In this document: positions 22,090-33,502 of the stretch, in pieces
Numbering within the stretch: the first letter of the stretch is position 1
Layout: every line of letters begins with the position of its first letter
Origin: Notamacropus eugenii
Lineage: Eukaryota; Chordata; Mammalia; Diprotodontia; Macropodidae
Length of the DNA: 64,000 nucleotides
Direction: 5' to 3'
NCBI RefSeq assembly: GCF_028372415.1
Contig: NC_092877.1
Location: 216,910,116-216,974,115, forward strand
Notes under the pieces: generated by a model
Database searches by the model: none
What the model saw: the letters and a program-made list of their open reading frames with translations, nothing else
What the model was told of the DNA's origin: nothing
Translations under genes and position numbers: made by a program

Positions 22090-22230
22090 AAAAACCTTAA
22101 ACACTGCATTTATGATCCTAGTGACCCTGGGAAAGTCATTTAACCTCCCTGAGTCTCAGTTTCTACCTCTGTAAAATGAAGGTGCTATACTAATGTTCTC
22201 TAAAGCTGCTTCTAGCTCTGAGTCTTTTTG
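22090..22230 (+). repeat. MIR-type SINE
   Basis: 'gtgaccctgggaaagtcatt', 'taacctccctgagtctcagt' and 'tctacctctgtaaaatgaag' are a well-preserved MIR core. Confidence 0.85.
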
Positions 22231-22284
22231 TTGCTTGTTCATAAGTTTAAAACAGGACAAATGACATTGTGAGGTGATGTCTTG

Positions 22285-22600
22285 ATGTGTGTGAACTGGA
22301 TTTAAATGGGGCAGAGTTGTACCAAGTCATCTGCATCACTCTCTTCCAGAGTCATCAAAGTTCAGTGACAAGATCTGAGTGACAAGATTTCTGAATCAAG
22401 ATGACTGGCGATGGCCCAGGACGCAGTGGATGACCTTGACGTTTTCAGTGTCAAACTATGCTCTAAGCCCTCCACAGAGCCTACTTCAGGCACCTTCATG
22501 GCTGTTGGAACAAATTGTTCTCATCCATCCATTCCACCAGGGGATGTCTTTGCATATTTGATACTTCATGCTTTAGATGTCCTCTAAAGTCCCCTCTCAC
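22285..22600 (-). repeat. Composite SINE, RTE-derived part
   Basis: 'atgactggcgatggcccagg', 'acgcagtggatgaccttgac', 'gagcctacttcaggcacctt', 'ttggaacaaattgttctcat' and 'ccaccaggggatgtctttgc' match the long 3' region of an RTE-associated marsupial SINE. Orientation is given relative to the tRNA-like head of related copies. There is no coding potential. Confidence 0.6.
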
Positions 22601-22689
22601 TCTGAATCTAAGTCCCAGTTAAATGGAAGCATGGTTTGACAGTCTTCATGGAGAAATGAATTTTCATAATTGGTTTCTTCATTCAGTCA

Positions 22690-22800
22690 AAGGCGCAAAG
22701 ACCAATCCCAGCTCTCTTACTAATATGACCTATGGGACCTGCTCTGCCACACAACCTGCTGGGACTTTGATTTCCTCCTCTGTAAAATGAGAGAGCTGAT
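22690..22800 (+). repeat. MIR-type SINE fragment
   Basis: 'gctctcttactaatatgacc' and 'tttcctcctctgtaaaatga' give core and 3' half. Confidence 0.6.
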
Positions 22801-22899
22801 TTGTGTTTGGGGTGAAAGGAAGATGGAGGAAAGGATGGAACTGCTGCCCAGGTTAGATAGTGTGATAATATTAGGTCAGCGTGATATGACAGAATGATT

Positions 22900-23070
22900 C
22901 AGTGTAATACTGTGGAAAGAATGTTGGACCTGGGATAGAATCCTCACTTTGCTCCCTTTACTACCTTTTTGACCTAACACAAGGCACAGTGGATCTCAGT
23001 TTCCTTATCTCTAAAGGGAGGGGACGCCAAGTCACTGTCAGACTTGAAGCCTGTGACCTCTGATCTTGTA
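22900..23070 (+). repeat. MIR/THER2-type SINE
   Basis: 'ctgtggaaagaatgttggac', 'ctttttgacctaacacaagg', 'tctcagtttccttatctcta' and 'gcctgtgacctctgatcttg' show head, core and tail. Confidence 0.7.
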
Positions 23071-23079
23071 AGCCTAATT

Positions 23080-23470
23080 TCGCAGGAAGCTTGATCATCT
23101 CACTTTGCAATGCTCATAAGCAAACAGAGTACCACGAAGCTAATTGGTGCTTAGGTGGCATCATTCATTTCAAAGGATAAATAAAGTTCTGTGAAGGACG
23201 TGACAAGTTTTTTCAAATTAAATTATCACATACTTTGATAGTTCAAATCCAAAGTGACGCTGGGGGCACAGCGTGAAATAAATATAATTCAAAATAAAGA
23301 AGTAGAAGAGACCAAAGGCTTGCAGACTCATCTTAAAGCCTCATGTCTATGCATTTAGAATATTTTCTTCAAGAATTAAATCAGAAGGTAACTGTAAATA
23401 GTGATGTCACTTACATAATTTTTAAAAATGAAATTAACACTATGATAGCAGAAAGGAAGTGTTTGGTGAT
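23080..23470. promoter_or_regulatory. Candidate conserved non-coding element
   Basis: A repeat-free 390-base block between SINEs and unclassified sequence. It contains a CRE/AP-1-like TGATGTCACTTA (23,402-23,413), TAATTGG homeodomain-type cores near 23,139 and AATTAAATTA near 23,218. Conservation is inferred from texture only. Confidence 0.35.
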
Positions 23471-23474
23471 TTAT

Positions 23475-24820
23475 TTCTGAATTAGCTTTCTATTTGCAGT
23501 CAGACTGCCTGTACATATGTCTAAGTAAGCGCATACAGAAGAAAGGGTCGAGATGAAAAGACAGTATGAGCAGTTATACCTCTAATCAACCTTGTTTAGG
23601 TGAACTGCCATCTCCAAAAATGGGAACTAGACAAAAAGACATTGATGCTAAACAATCGTTTCTTAGAGATTAACAGATAAAAAAGTCATCATAGTGATAA
23701 AACTGAAAGAGTTTAGGAGCTATATTGGTTTGTAAACACTTTGTCTCCTTGCCCTGAAAGAAATGTCAGTGGTTGGGTGGGGGGATACAACTAACTAATG
23801 GAGTCCCAGTCCTGGCTGCACATGTATTTAATGAGATTGCTTCTGGAAATCCATCATGGCTAAGAATGGAGGGGCCCAGCCAAGGGTGCAGGGGAGTCAG
23901 CTCATATTGCTTCCAAGGTTGTTAAATTTTCAGTGTGAACATTAACACCTTGGAAATGGGCAAATCTACAACAAAACAAGGATTGATTTATTTGTTTTGT
24001 TGATTGTCTACACTTAGAAAGTAAAGGAGAAAATGTTAATAATGAAAATTAAACTTAAAAATGTGTCTTGTTTATACATTTTCTCTTCTCCCTTCCCGCT
24101 CTGCCCCCATATTGACTACCAAAAAATTTGCCAGCACACCCAGGGCCACCCCGCTCTGGATTTTAAGCAGATGTATAGGCATCTTGCAACTGTTTCCTAT
24201 CTGGTTACTATGTGGTGAATCAAGGGATCGTGATTGTTTTGTGATTTTGTTTGTGCAGCATGTAAACAGAAGATAGTTACAGAATGTCTAAGCAAGCACT
24301 GAAATGGGGAGCTGTATCTCTCCAACCCTTGTCATCCTAGGCTTAGAGAAAGACTTGCCAAAGCCACATGCTTTGGGGATGGGACCTCCCCTGGCCAGTC
24401 ACCCTCCCAGATGAAGCAAGGACAACAATGGTTTAGAATATGCACTCATTTTTAAAACTCTAAGGAAAATGACCTTATTCATGGTAGATATCAAGTGGTG
24501 AAAGTACACAAGTGAGCCTGCTCCCTAGGAATGAGTTCCAGTGGCTCTATACAGATAAAAGATAGTTAGTTGACACTATAGTCATGAAGGCAGCTCAACT
24601 TTAACAGATTTTGTCCTGCAATAATATGTGTGAGTACTGGGCTTAATGTCCACATAAAGCTTGGCTTCAGTGATCTGGTACTTCTCTCTTCTGTTTGCTC
24701 CAGGTAAATGTCCATGAATGCAGACTGAGAGAGGCAGCAGGTACAGTCTGCTGCCCACAGTGATGGTCACAAATTATATCTTGTGCTTCTCAGGAGATCA
24801 GCTGCAAAATACACAATAAC
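23475..24820. other. No recognised gene or repeat
   Basis: About 1.3 kb without an identifiable element. The T/C-rich stretch near 24,080-24,170 supports overlapping 61- and 71-codon frames with no signature. Confidence 0.4.
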
Positions 24821-24824
24821 TGAC

Positions 24825-25100
24825 CTTTAGATAATGTTTGTAAAATGCTTTCTTTGCATACTGACTTTTTTATCTTTAACTTTTCTTCTTGCATTTATTT
24901 GAACGTTTGCTTTAATGATGTCATTCGATCCTCACAACAACCTGGAGAGGTAGATAGTTTTATTATCCAAGAAAGCAGAAGGTCAGAGAGAAGTGATTTC
25001 CTCATAGCCTTGTGGTTAGGAAGTGTCAAAAGTATTATTTGAACCAGTCACTTACCTTCTAATTCCAACATTCTCTCCACTGCGTCACATTGCCTTTCCA
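24825..25100 (-). repeat. CORE-SINE (MIR type), long copy
   Basis: 3' tail first ('aatgtttgtaaaatgctttc'), then 'cattcgatcctcacaacaac', 'ctggagaggtagatag', 'ttccaacattctctccactg' on the reverse strand. Core is diverged at 24,970-25,040. Confidence 0.7.
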
Positions 25101-25605
25101 AACAGTATCAAAAAGTTGATCTGCTGGATGCCAAAATATGTGTGACAGATACAGTCTAAAACTGTCAATCTGACCATCAGTGACTTTATCACAATCCTTC
25201 TTCTACTGAGTGGATGACCAGTAGTGGGAAATAACATATATGAAAGACATAAAGCAACCTAATATATACTCACAATACAATAAAAAAAGCAGGTAAATAA
25301 AAAAACAAAGCACATGGAGTGCTTGGCTTAAGATTAAAGGGCATTTATAGATGAAATGGGAGAAAGATAACAAATAGATGTGAAAGGAAACAGATCTCTC
25401 AGTGCTTTCATAGTAATGGACTTTTACCCATCTCTGTACCCTTGCAAAGACTGTCCCTCTCCTTATAGAATGCAATCATCCATTACCAACATTAGTTTCC
25501 TTTAAGACAACGGTCCAGCTGTCTCCTGCATGAGGTCTTTTGTGTCACAAGGTTCTGAGCCATAAATCCATATTACTGTATATGCTTGATCTGCTTCTCA
25601 AGAAC
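25101..25605. other. No recognised feature
   Basis: A 90-codon reverse frame (25,203-25,475) is hydrophobic and AT-driven, with no family match. Confidence 0.4.
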
Positions 25606-25608
25606 TAA

Positions 25609-26147
25609 GTGGACCAGTTTAAACATACTAGCACTGCTGTTGCTACAACTGCTCCTCCGAGTCAACAAACCACTATACCACCTAAAATCAATATTATCAT
25701 CCAGTGTTCCAATGCTATCTTATATAACCCTACTTTTAATGGTGCTAAGGATGAAATAGATGCAGTTGTCCCCAGTGGATACTGGCTGTCACTGGCTATA
25801 CTCCCTAATATCCTACACTTAACTTTATTTACATCATCATAGGAAGTATGTCAATCTCTCCTTATGTACTACTGTACATCCATATCATTCCTTTCTCGCT
25901 ATGCTCAGTAAAAGAAATAGCTCTCCCTCTCTGGAGAGACATTTGGAGGACGTTTCACCACCATTACTGCACTTTTTGGTGCGATAACATGGTTCTCATG
26001 GACTCCAGCCAACACTTACATGATATCACACAAAGTGAGAAGAATGTGGAAAAATATCCCTCAGAACTCATTGAAGTTTATAAAGAGCTCTAGCTCAACT
26101 GATGCTGGTGGTGAAGAAGAAGAAAACGATGCTTTATATCATAGTTT
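25609..26147 (+). pseudogene. Possible degenerate retrocopy of an unidentified membrane protein
   Basis: One plus-strand frame is open over 25,609-25,839, closed by stops between 25,840 and 25,920, and open again over 25,921-26,147. The last part has a protein-like layout: a hydrophobic segment (about residues TITALFGAITWFSW), a basic stretch (HKVRRMWKNIPQ), a serine cluster and an acidic tail (GGEEEENDALYH). That order resembles the C-terminus of a multi-pass membrane protein with a cytosolic tail. I cannot name the family. Each open run alone is within chance length, so the call depends on the composition and the shared frame. No clear poly-A tail or target duplication was found. Confidence 0.25.
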
Positions 26148-26199
26148 TCAAAAGACTTTCCTCATAATAACCCTCTAAAAGAAAAAATGCTAATAGTAA

Positions 26200-26440
26200 G
26201 ATTCTACAGAGGGAAAACTTGAGCATCAAAGTGGTTAAATGATTCATTTAAGCCACATAGGTAGTAAGGACATAGCCATTCATAGAGCATGAATTAGGCA
26301 TGTCAGCAAAGCCTAGGGAATCATTTCCATTGGCCCTTGTTCTGAGAGAAAGGTCAATGAAATGAGTCTATGCTCACCTATAAGTGGGAACTCAAATCCA
26401 GGTCTTCCACCTTCAAATCCAGTGTATTTAATGTTTTGAG
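26200..26440 (-). repeat. MIR-type SINE, probably interrupted
   Basis: 'gtggttaaatgattcattta' and 'agccacataggtagtaagga' (to about 26,272), then 'gggaactcaaatccaggtct' and 'tcaaatccagtgta' (from about 26,387) read as one reversed MIR with roughly 115 foreign bases between. Confidence 0.5.
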
Positions 26441-26444
26441 TACC

Positions 26445-28195
26445 TGATGATGGGCATCTAAGAAAGGAAAGGATAACCCTAAGTATAGTCTTTCTAAAAT
26501 ATAGCCCAGATGTTTTTAAGGCAGGAAAAAGGCAATTGATCATAATATTCATTTGGCATCCCAATCTCCTTCTCTCCTCAGTCTTCAACTATATGATCTT
26601 CTTTTATTGCTTAGTAGAAGAAAATATCTATCTTCTTTTTCCCTGCTTTTATCACTATAATGTTCTCTATCTAGAAGCCATAGATTAAAATCTTCTTGAT
26701 CTGATGGAAAATGGTGGAAAAAAATGGATTCCCCACAAGCAGCTTTTGAATAGCATATTACTTGACCTAGTTGTAAAGCTTAAAATGTATTATAAAAGAA
26801 TAGATGGTATCACCAGACTCCACTCCCTGGTCTCCATATGTTATTGAAAAACACCAGTCTGAAGGAGACCTGGGTTTTATGTTCATCCAAAGTTCCTGAA
26901 CTTCACATTTCTCAGTGAACAATTTTTCAGTGGTAAAATGACTGGGATTCCAGAGACACAGTCACTCCAAAACTTTTTTGAAAGTTGAGGAAATAAATGA
27001 GCATTCTTCTGCTTGGTAGTCATGCTGACTTTAATGAAGACCATAACTCTTCTGGGCCACTAGGGCTCCACTCATCTTATCTCAGCCACAAGTCACAAGA
27101 TGTTTGACCCAAAAAGGTTAATGCGCCCCTAAAAGGCAGAGAATAACTGAGGCCCTATCAAGAATCTGGCTTAATGTTCATGCATCACTCCAAAGTCCTT
27201 GGAAGAAAGGAGCTCTATAAATGCAAGACTATTATTGCATAAAAGCATTCAATTGATAATATTAGCCAAGTTTTTATTAAATATTAATATTAATGCCAGC
27301 AATGGCTACAGTTTTAAAGAAGAAATCTATAGAAGTCAATAACAAAGAGAGAAGAAAAATATAAAACTCTTATATTTGTATCTGTACACATATTAACACA
27401 AAGGAAGAATATATTGAACAGCAATATTGCCTATGATTGGAAACATTTATAGCTAAAAAAAAAAAGTGAAACTAAGATACTTTATACATGTTTTTTTTTT
27501 AATCAAATATCTTTTTTTTCTTTTTACCCACTTGATTACATATTTATGCTTGGCTTAGAAACCTGGTCTGGTAACAAAGGGTAGCACCAATGTTTGATTC
27601 TATTGTCTATATAGCAACATAACTGCTTGCAACCATTTTACAACATTAAATGAAAGATTATGGCTGATTTCTCTCTCACAGTAACTGAAATTTCAACATA
27701 GTGGCTATTTTAAATGACATCCTGCTCTGTAAATGTTTCTAGAAATGTATTGTTAATTTTGAATAACCCAGTAAGTTCTCACAAATAAAGAGACATGGAA
27801 TGGGATCCTAGAGCTTAAGTGGTCCTTAATGAAAAAACATTTAGGTCATCACTCTGCTCTAGGATGATCTGTGAATTAACTTTGATCCCAGAGGCAACAG
27901 AACATGGGGGGGGGGAATCACCCCATACCCAAGTGCCATGAACACACAATCTCCCTCAAAGGACAGCTTGTCTAAGACTTCCATTTCCTTGTCCTAATTA
28001 CAAGGGTGTGGCTAGAACTGTATAGTCTCAGAAATACAAAGACGGGAGAAGCAATTAAACTTTGCATTTATTTCCTCATTCCTCAGCATAATTCACAATA
28101 CGACCATCTTCAGAATTTGATAATTGGTTTTCTCCTTTTCCTAATTTCTGGTTGGTAACCTCAATTGGTCTAGAACTATAAGTTGCCTAGCCTTG
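26445..28195. other. No recognised gene; one SINE-tail fragment
   Basis: 'ggagctctataaatgcaaga' followed by 'ctattattgc' at about 27,209-27,238 looks like a plus-strand SINE tail. The remainder is AT-rich and unassigned. A 10-G run lies near 27,906-27,915. Confidence 0.4.
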
Positions 28196-28199
28196 CAGT

Positions 28200-28325
28200 A
28201 TTATCCCCTCTCCACAGACAAGGAGCTAAGGAACAAAAAAGATTTTAATTACTTGTCTGGAGACACAATTAAGTTAATCAAAACTGAAATACAGTTATTT
28301 CTCCTGACTTCCAGCCTAATAAAAA
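28200..28325 (-). repeat. CORE-SINE, degenerate
   Basis: 'cacagacaaggagctaagga', 'attacttgtctggagacaca' and 'tttctcctgacttccagcct' give the reversed core and head side. Confidence 0.5.
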
Positions 28326-28681
28326 AAAATTTTCCAATTCCAACCATAAGTCTTTCTTAAAATTATAAAGCATTAGGATATTGAACTTTGAAAGAAAAAA
28401 ACCTCTCATTTTCCACCCTTTGGTGATTTTCAAGGGGCTTTTACTCTATGTGTTTCCCCTGCTCTATTCCCAGTCATTGCCAAATAAAGAGTGGTTTTCA
28501 GAGCTCTCCCTTTCAGCCAAAGCAGACTTCATTGCAGATCACCATCTGGCCAATGGCTCCACTGATAAACTCTACATTTTCAGACATCTGAATGACCACA
28601 TGCCCCTGTATACACATGTAGGCATGCAGGGGCCACAAATTGAAATTACTACCATGATCAACATCATCATGTTTACCATTA

Positions 28682-29020
28682 TAAATATCTAACACTTTTA
28701 AAGTGCTTTAAATTTTGGAAAGCACTTCACATATACATACATACACATATATATACTTACACATATACTTATATACATATACACATTACATAAGTGTGTA
28801 TATGTGTGTTTATACATGATATATATATATATATGTATAATCTGGTCTTCACAACAATCTTCTGAAGTACTTACTAGCTACTGCTAGCAATCATCCCCAT
28901 GTTATAGATGAACTGGGGCTTAGAGAGGGTAAATGACTTGCCCAAGGTATCACAATCAGGGTCTAAGGCAGAGTTTGGCCCCAAATTCAATGCCTTATCT
29001 ACTGTGCAACAGGACAGTCC
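28682..29020 (-). repeat. CORE-SINE with an internal microsatellite
   Basis: Tail 'tttaaagtgctttaaatttt' then 'ggaaagcacttcacatatac', an internal CATA/TA tract at about 28,733-28,838, then 'cttcacaacaatcttctgaa', 'gacttgcccaaggtatcaca' and 'ccttatctactgtgcaacag'. All SINE parts are in order, so the repeat tract grew inside the element. Confidence 0.8.
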
Positions 29021-29024
29021 TATC

Positions 29025-29744
29025 TAAAATCAGTGATCAAAGCCCCTGACCTAGAGCAAGGTAAGTAAAAGTTACACAATAGGTGAAAAGAGATAGGTCA
29101 TCTATAGCTAAGGAACAGATGTCCTTCAGATGTTACAGTATTCCTTCATAATTATATTTTGAATACAATTCAGACTCATTTCCAATACAATGAACAATCT
29201 CAACTAGTCAAGGCAGCCAGAAGGGGAAAAAAACAGCTTATTTATCAGATAGTAAAGCTCTTCTATTGTGGTTACCCTCTAGGAAATGGGAAAGGAAAAT
29301 AGTTAGCCCTGAAGGGCAACTCTTTTTTGTCAATGATATATCTGTGATTATATCCCCCCTATCTTCAATCTGCCAACCTGATACCTCAGAAAAATAATAC
29401 TAGTGAAGCTTCCAGAACTTGCTCTCAAGGGAACATCTATACAAGTCAATGGCCAACTGCCTAGGAAGCCATAGTGATACCCACATTAGAGTTAGGGCTT
29501 TCTGATCCCTATGGGCTATGTCTGCACCCTATTCTGAGACCTTTCTTCTCCCTCATTTTCATACCAACTGAGAAGGCTTTTATTCTGACATCAGCTTTCT
29601 GATGCTGGATATCTCTTAATAAATCCTTTATGTAATTACTGCTCTCTTCAAATGTAATTTCCCCACAAGGCTAATGTACAATTGCTAACTGGTAAGTTCC
29701 TTGGACTGTATTCTGATTCCTCTTCTCTCTCTCTCTATGGTTTC
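29025..29744. other. Unassigned; possibly LTR-like
   Basis: About 29,290-29,730 has an AATAAA at 29,620-29,625 followed by 'tgtaattactgctctcttca', a layout seen in LTRs, but no terminal TG/CA pair or repeat partner could be fixed. Confidence 0.2.
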
Positions 29745-30241
29745 TGACTCAGTGACTTCAACAGCTCTCACCTTTATTCCCTAGACTCTCCATTGTTATC
29801 TCTTTGCAGAGTGGTCCCTAATCTATAGTCAGCATTGGTCTCTTTCTTGAGCTCCAGGTTCTTAGATATTTCAAACAGGGTATTCTCTACGTCCCTTACA
29901 CCCAATATATATAAAATAGAACTCATTATGTTTTCCATGTTTTTTGTGTGTGTGCCTGTCTTTTTCTGTGTCTCTGTCTCTCTCCTCAGTGGGTGGATCT
30001 TGTTGTTTCTGTCTCTATATTTTTCATAGTTTCTCTTCTTTTCAATCACATAACTACCACTTTAGCTTAGCCCGTCACCTGGACTACTGTAATATCAACT
30101 TTATTAGCCTCTCTGTCTCAAATCTCTGCACTTGTAACTTCTCCATTCTAACTTTTTACTCTGCTACCAAAATGATTTTCCAAAGTTCTGATTGAACTAT
30201 GACACTTCTCTGCTCAGTAAACTGTAGTGACTCAGTATCGT

Positions 30242-30784
30242 TGATGGAAGACCCCCCTCGGGTCTCCAAAAAATAAACCTGGAATGGAAGAGAGGCCAAC
30301 CAAAGATTACAAAAGCATTTATTGTCTGAGAGGAACTTGCAAGGGACAGAAGAGCTTACAAGGCAATGGAGAGAGAGAGAGAAAAAAAGTTCATAGCAGG
30401 TCAAAGGAAAGTATAAAAACTGTAAGATATTTATGATTTCTAGTGGCCTTCAGGTGAAGAGCAGAGGTTAATGGGAGATGTCTGTAGAACCCAGAAAGCC
30501 AGAGAACAAGAAGTTTGAAAAGTCCTGAATCTAATACTATTGTTCAAGGTTGTTTTTAAGCCATCACAGCTGGATCTATGATTTCTGGCAGCTACAGGCA
30601 TTTCCCAATTCAGCTAGACTTCATTTGCAAAGAATCATTGATATGTGAAGAAGCCCTGGGCTTCAAGAATTCCTTCTGATTGTCTAGTGCTGTGTTACTC
30701 TATTGTCATGCTTCTCTATGGTAATGGAAGCTCCTCCAACATATTCAACAGGTTAGTATAGTCATTACAGAAATTATGTTTACA
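30242..30784 (-). mobile_element. Solo LTR inserted in L2
   Basis: On the reverse strand it starts TGTAAACA and ends TTCCATCA (TG...CA). It has a TATA-like 'tttttatactttcc' and an AATAAA followed by 'tgcttttgtaatctttggtt', the usual U3-R-U5 layout. No internal retroviral region adjoins it, so it is a solo LTR. A clear target duplication is not visible (TATC is shared on both sides at most). Confidence 0.65.
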
Positions 30785-32320
30785 AAATTATCTCTAGAAT
30801 CTAACACAAACTTTTTTGGTTGGCATTTAGAGCTCTTTACAAACTAGCCCCATCTTTCCCTTCCAGTTTTCTTACTCATTATTTCCCTCTGTACTCCAGC
30901 TATACTTGGCTTTCATATTGGTCTTTACACATGATACTCCATCTCCTGTTTCCACCCTTAGTTTCAACTTTTTCACATTCTTGGAATACTCTCCTCCCTC
31001 ACCTTTTTGTCTCAGAATCCCTGGTTTCCTTTAAGACTAAGTTCAACAGGTAGACCAGAAAAATCTGGAAAAACTTATATGAACTGGTGCTAAGTAAGGG
31101 GAGCAGAACCAGGAATACATTGTACACAGTTACAGCCACATTTTGTGATGAGTAACTTTGATAGACTTGGCTCTTCTCAGCAATGCAAGGTTCTAAGATA
31201 ACTTCAAAAGGCTCATGATGGAAAATGCCATCCACATCCAGAGAAAGAATTATGAGTCTGAATGCAGATCAAAGCACACTATTGGCTTTCTCTCGTTTTA
31301 ATTTTGTTTCTTCTTTCTTATGGTTCATTTCATTGGTTATAATTCTTCTTTACAACGTGACAAGTGTGAAAATATATTTAATATGGATGTTTATGTAGAA
31401 CCTATTGTATTAGTAAGCACCTAAGATACATGGGGGACCTGTTCTCACAGTTTCTTAGATCTGCATTCATAAAAGGGAAGGCAACTTTTGAGGGGTCAAC
31501 GACTTTATTTTTTATTTATTTATTTTTAGATTATGACATTCATTTCCACAAAATTTTGAGTTCCAGTTTTTCTCTCCATCTCTTCCCCTTCCCCTACCCC
31601 ATAACACCGTGCATTCTGATTATCCCTTCCCTCAATGTGCCCTCCCTTCTATCACACCACACCTTTCACTTATCCCCATCTTCTCTCTTTTCTTGTAGGG
31701 CAAGATAGATTTCTACTTCCCATTACCTGTATTTCCTATTTCCCAGTTATACGCAATAACAATTCTCAACATTTGTTTCTAATACTTTGAATTCCAACTT
31801 CTCTCCCTTCCTCCCTCCCCACCCATTCCCACTGAGAAGGCTATATATGTGTCATTTTGCAAAAGACTTCCATAATAGCCATGTTGTGTAAGACTAACTA
31901 TATTTCCCTCCATCCTGTCCTTCCCCCTATTTATTCCATTCTCTCTTTAGACCTTGTCCCTCCCCAAAAGTGTTTACTTCTAATTGCTCGCTTCTCTCAT
32001 TTGCCCTCCTTTCAATCATCCCCCTTACCCCACTTGTCCCCTTCTTTCCTACTTTCCTGTAGTGTAAGCTAGATTTTCATACCAAATTGAGTGAGCATGT
32101 TATTTCCTCCTTAAGCCAAATGTGAAGAGAGTAAGCTTCACTTTTCCCCTCTCACCTCCTCCCTTTTCTCCTCCATTGAAAAAGATTTTTCTTATCTCTT
32201 TTAGGAGAGATAATTTACCCCATTCCATTTCTCCCTTTCTCCTCCCAATGTATTCCTCTCTCACTCTTTAATTTTATTTTTTTTATAGATATTATCCCTT
32301 CTGAATCAACTCAAGCTGTG

Positions 32321-32321
<1 letters not shown>

Positions 32322-32358
<37 letters not shown>
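32322..32358. repeat. (TG)n microsatellite in HAL1 3' UTR
   Basis: About 18 uninterrupted TG units within the 3' UTR of the HAL1-type element. Confidence 0.95.
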
Positions 32359-32361
<3 letters not shown>

Positions 32362-32477
32362 ATCCCTCCACCTATCAAAATACTGAGAAAAGTCACAAGA
32401 GTTACAAATATTATCTCTCCATGTAGGAATATAAACTTTACAAAGTCCTTTATGATTTCTCTTTCCTGTTTACCTTT

Positions 32478-33502
32478 TCATTCTTCTCTTGATTCTTGTG
32501 TTTGAAAGTCAAATTTTCTTTTCAGCTCTGGTCTTTTCATCAAGAATGCTTGAAAGTCTTCTATGACATTGAATGACCATTTTTTCCCTTGAAGTATTAT
32601 ACTCAGTTTTGCTGGGTAGGTGATTCTTGGTTTTAATCCCAGTTCCTTTGACTTCTAGAATATCCTATTCCAAGCTTTTTGATCTCTTAATGTAGAAGCT
32701 GCCAGATCTTGCATCATGCTGATTATATTTCCACAATACTTGAATTGTTTCCCTCTAGCTGTTTGCAATATTTTCTCCTTGACCTGGGAACTCTGAAATT
32801 TGTCCACAATATTCGTAGGAGTTTCTCTTTTCAGGTCTCTTTCAGGAGGTGATCAGAGGATTCTTTCAATATTTATTTTTCCCTCTGGTTCTAGAATATC
32901 AGGGCAGTTTTCCTTGATAATTTCTTGGCAGATAATGTCTAGGCTCTTTTTTTGATCATGGCTTTCAGGTAGTCCCATAATTTTTAAATTGTCTCTCCTG
33001 AATCTATTTTCCAGGTCAGTTGTTTTTCCAATGAGATATTTCACATTATCTTCTATTTTTTCATTCTTTTGGTTTTCTTTCACAACTTCTTGGTTTATTG
33101 TATAGCCATTAGCTTCCCTGAACTCCACTCTCATTTTAAAGAACTGTTTTCTTCAGTGAGCTTTTGAACCTTCTTTACCACTTGGCTGATTCTGCTTTTT
33201 AAAGCCTTCTTCTCCTCATTGGCTTTTTGGACCTCTTTTTCCAATTGAGTTAACCTATTTTTAAAGGTGTTATTTTCTTTAGCATTTTTTGGGGTCTCCT
33301 TTAGCAAGCTGTTGACTCCCTTTTCAAGCTCTTCCATGGCCTAAGCCCATTGCATATTCATTTTGGTGGTATTGGATGCAGAAGCCTTGACTTCCTCTGA
33401 CATTATGCTTTGTTCTTCCTCATCTGAAAGGATGGAAGAAAATGCCTGCTCATCATGAAAGTAACCTTCTAAGGTCTTATTTTCTTTCCCTTTTGGGGGC
33501 AT
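32478..33502 (-). pseudogene. L1/HAL1 ORF1 (nucleic-acid-binding protein), decayed
   Basis: The frame starts MPPKGKENKT.. (ATG at 33,502-33,500) and ends ..KFDFQTQESREE and a TGA (32,480-32,478): 1,025 nt, one base short of 342 codons including the stop, so a 341-residue protein, close to the usual 330-350 residues of L1 ORF1p. Order: N-terminal acidic part; coiled coil (KGVNSLLKETPKNAKENN... through about residue 125); RRM start RRDNLKIMGLPESHDQKK; C-terminal domain with TYPAKLSIILQGKKWSF. Lesions: TAG near 33,345, a one-base deletion around 33,131-33,137, TGA near 32,852 and TAG near 32,655. Not translatable. Confidence 0.85.
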
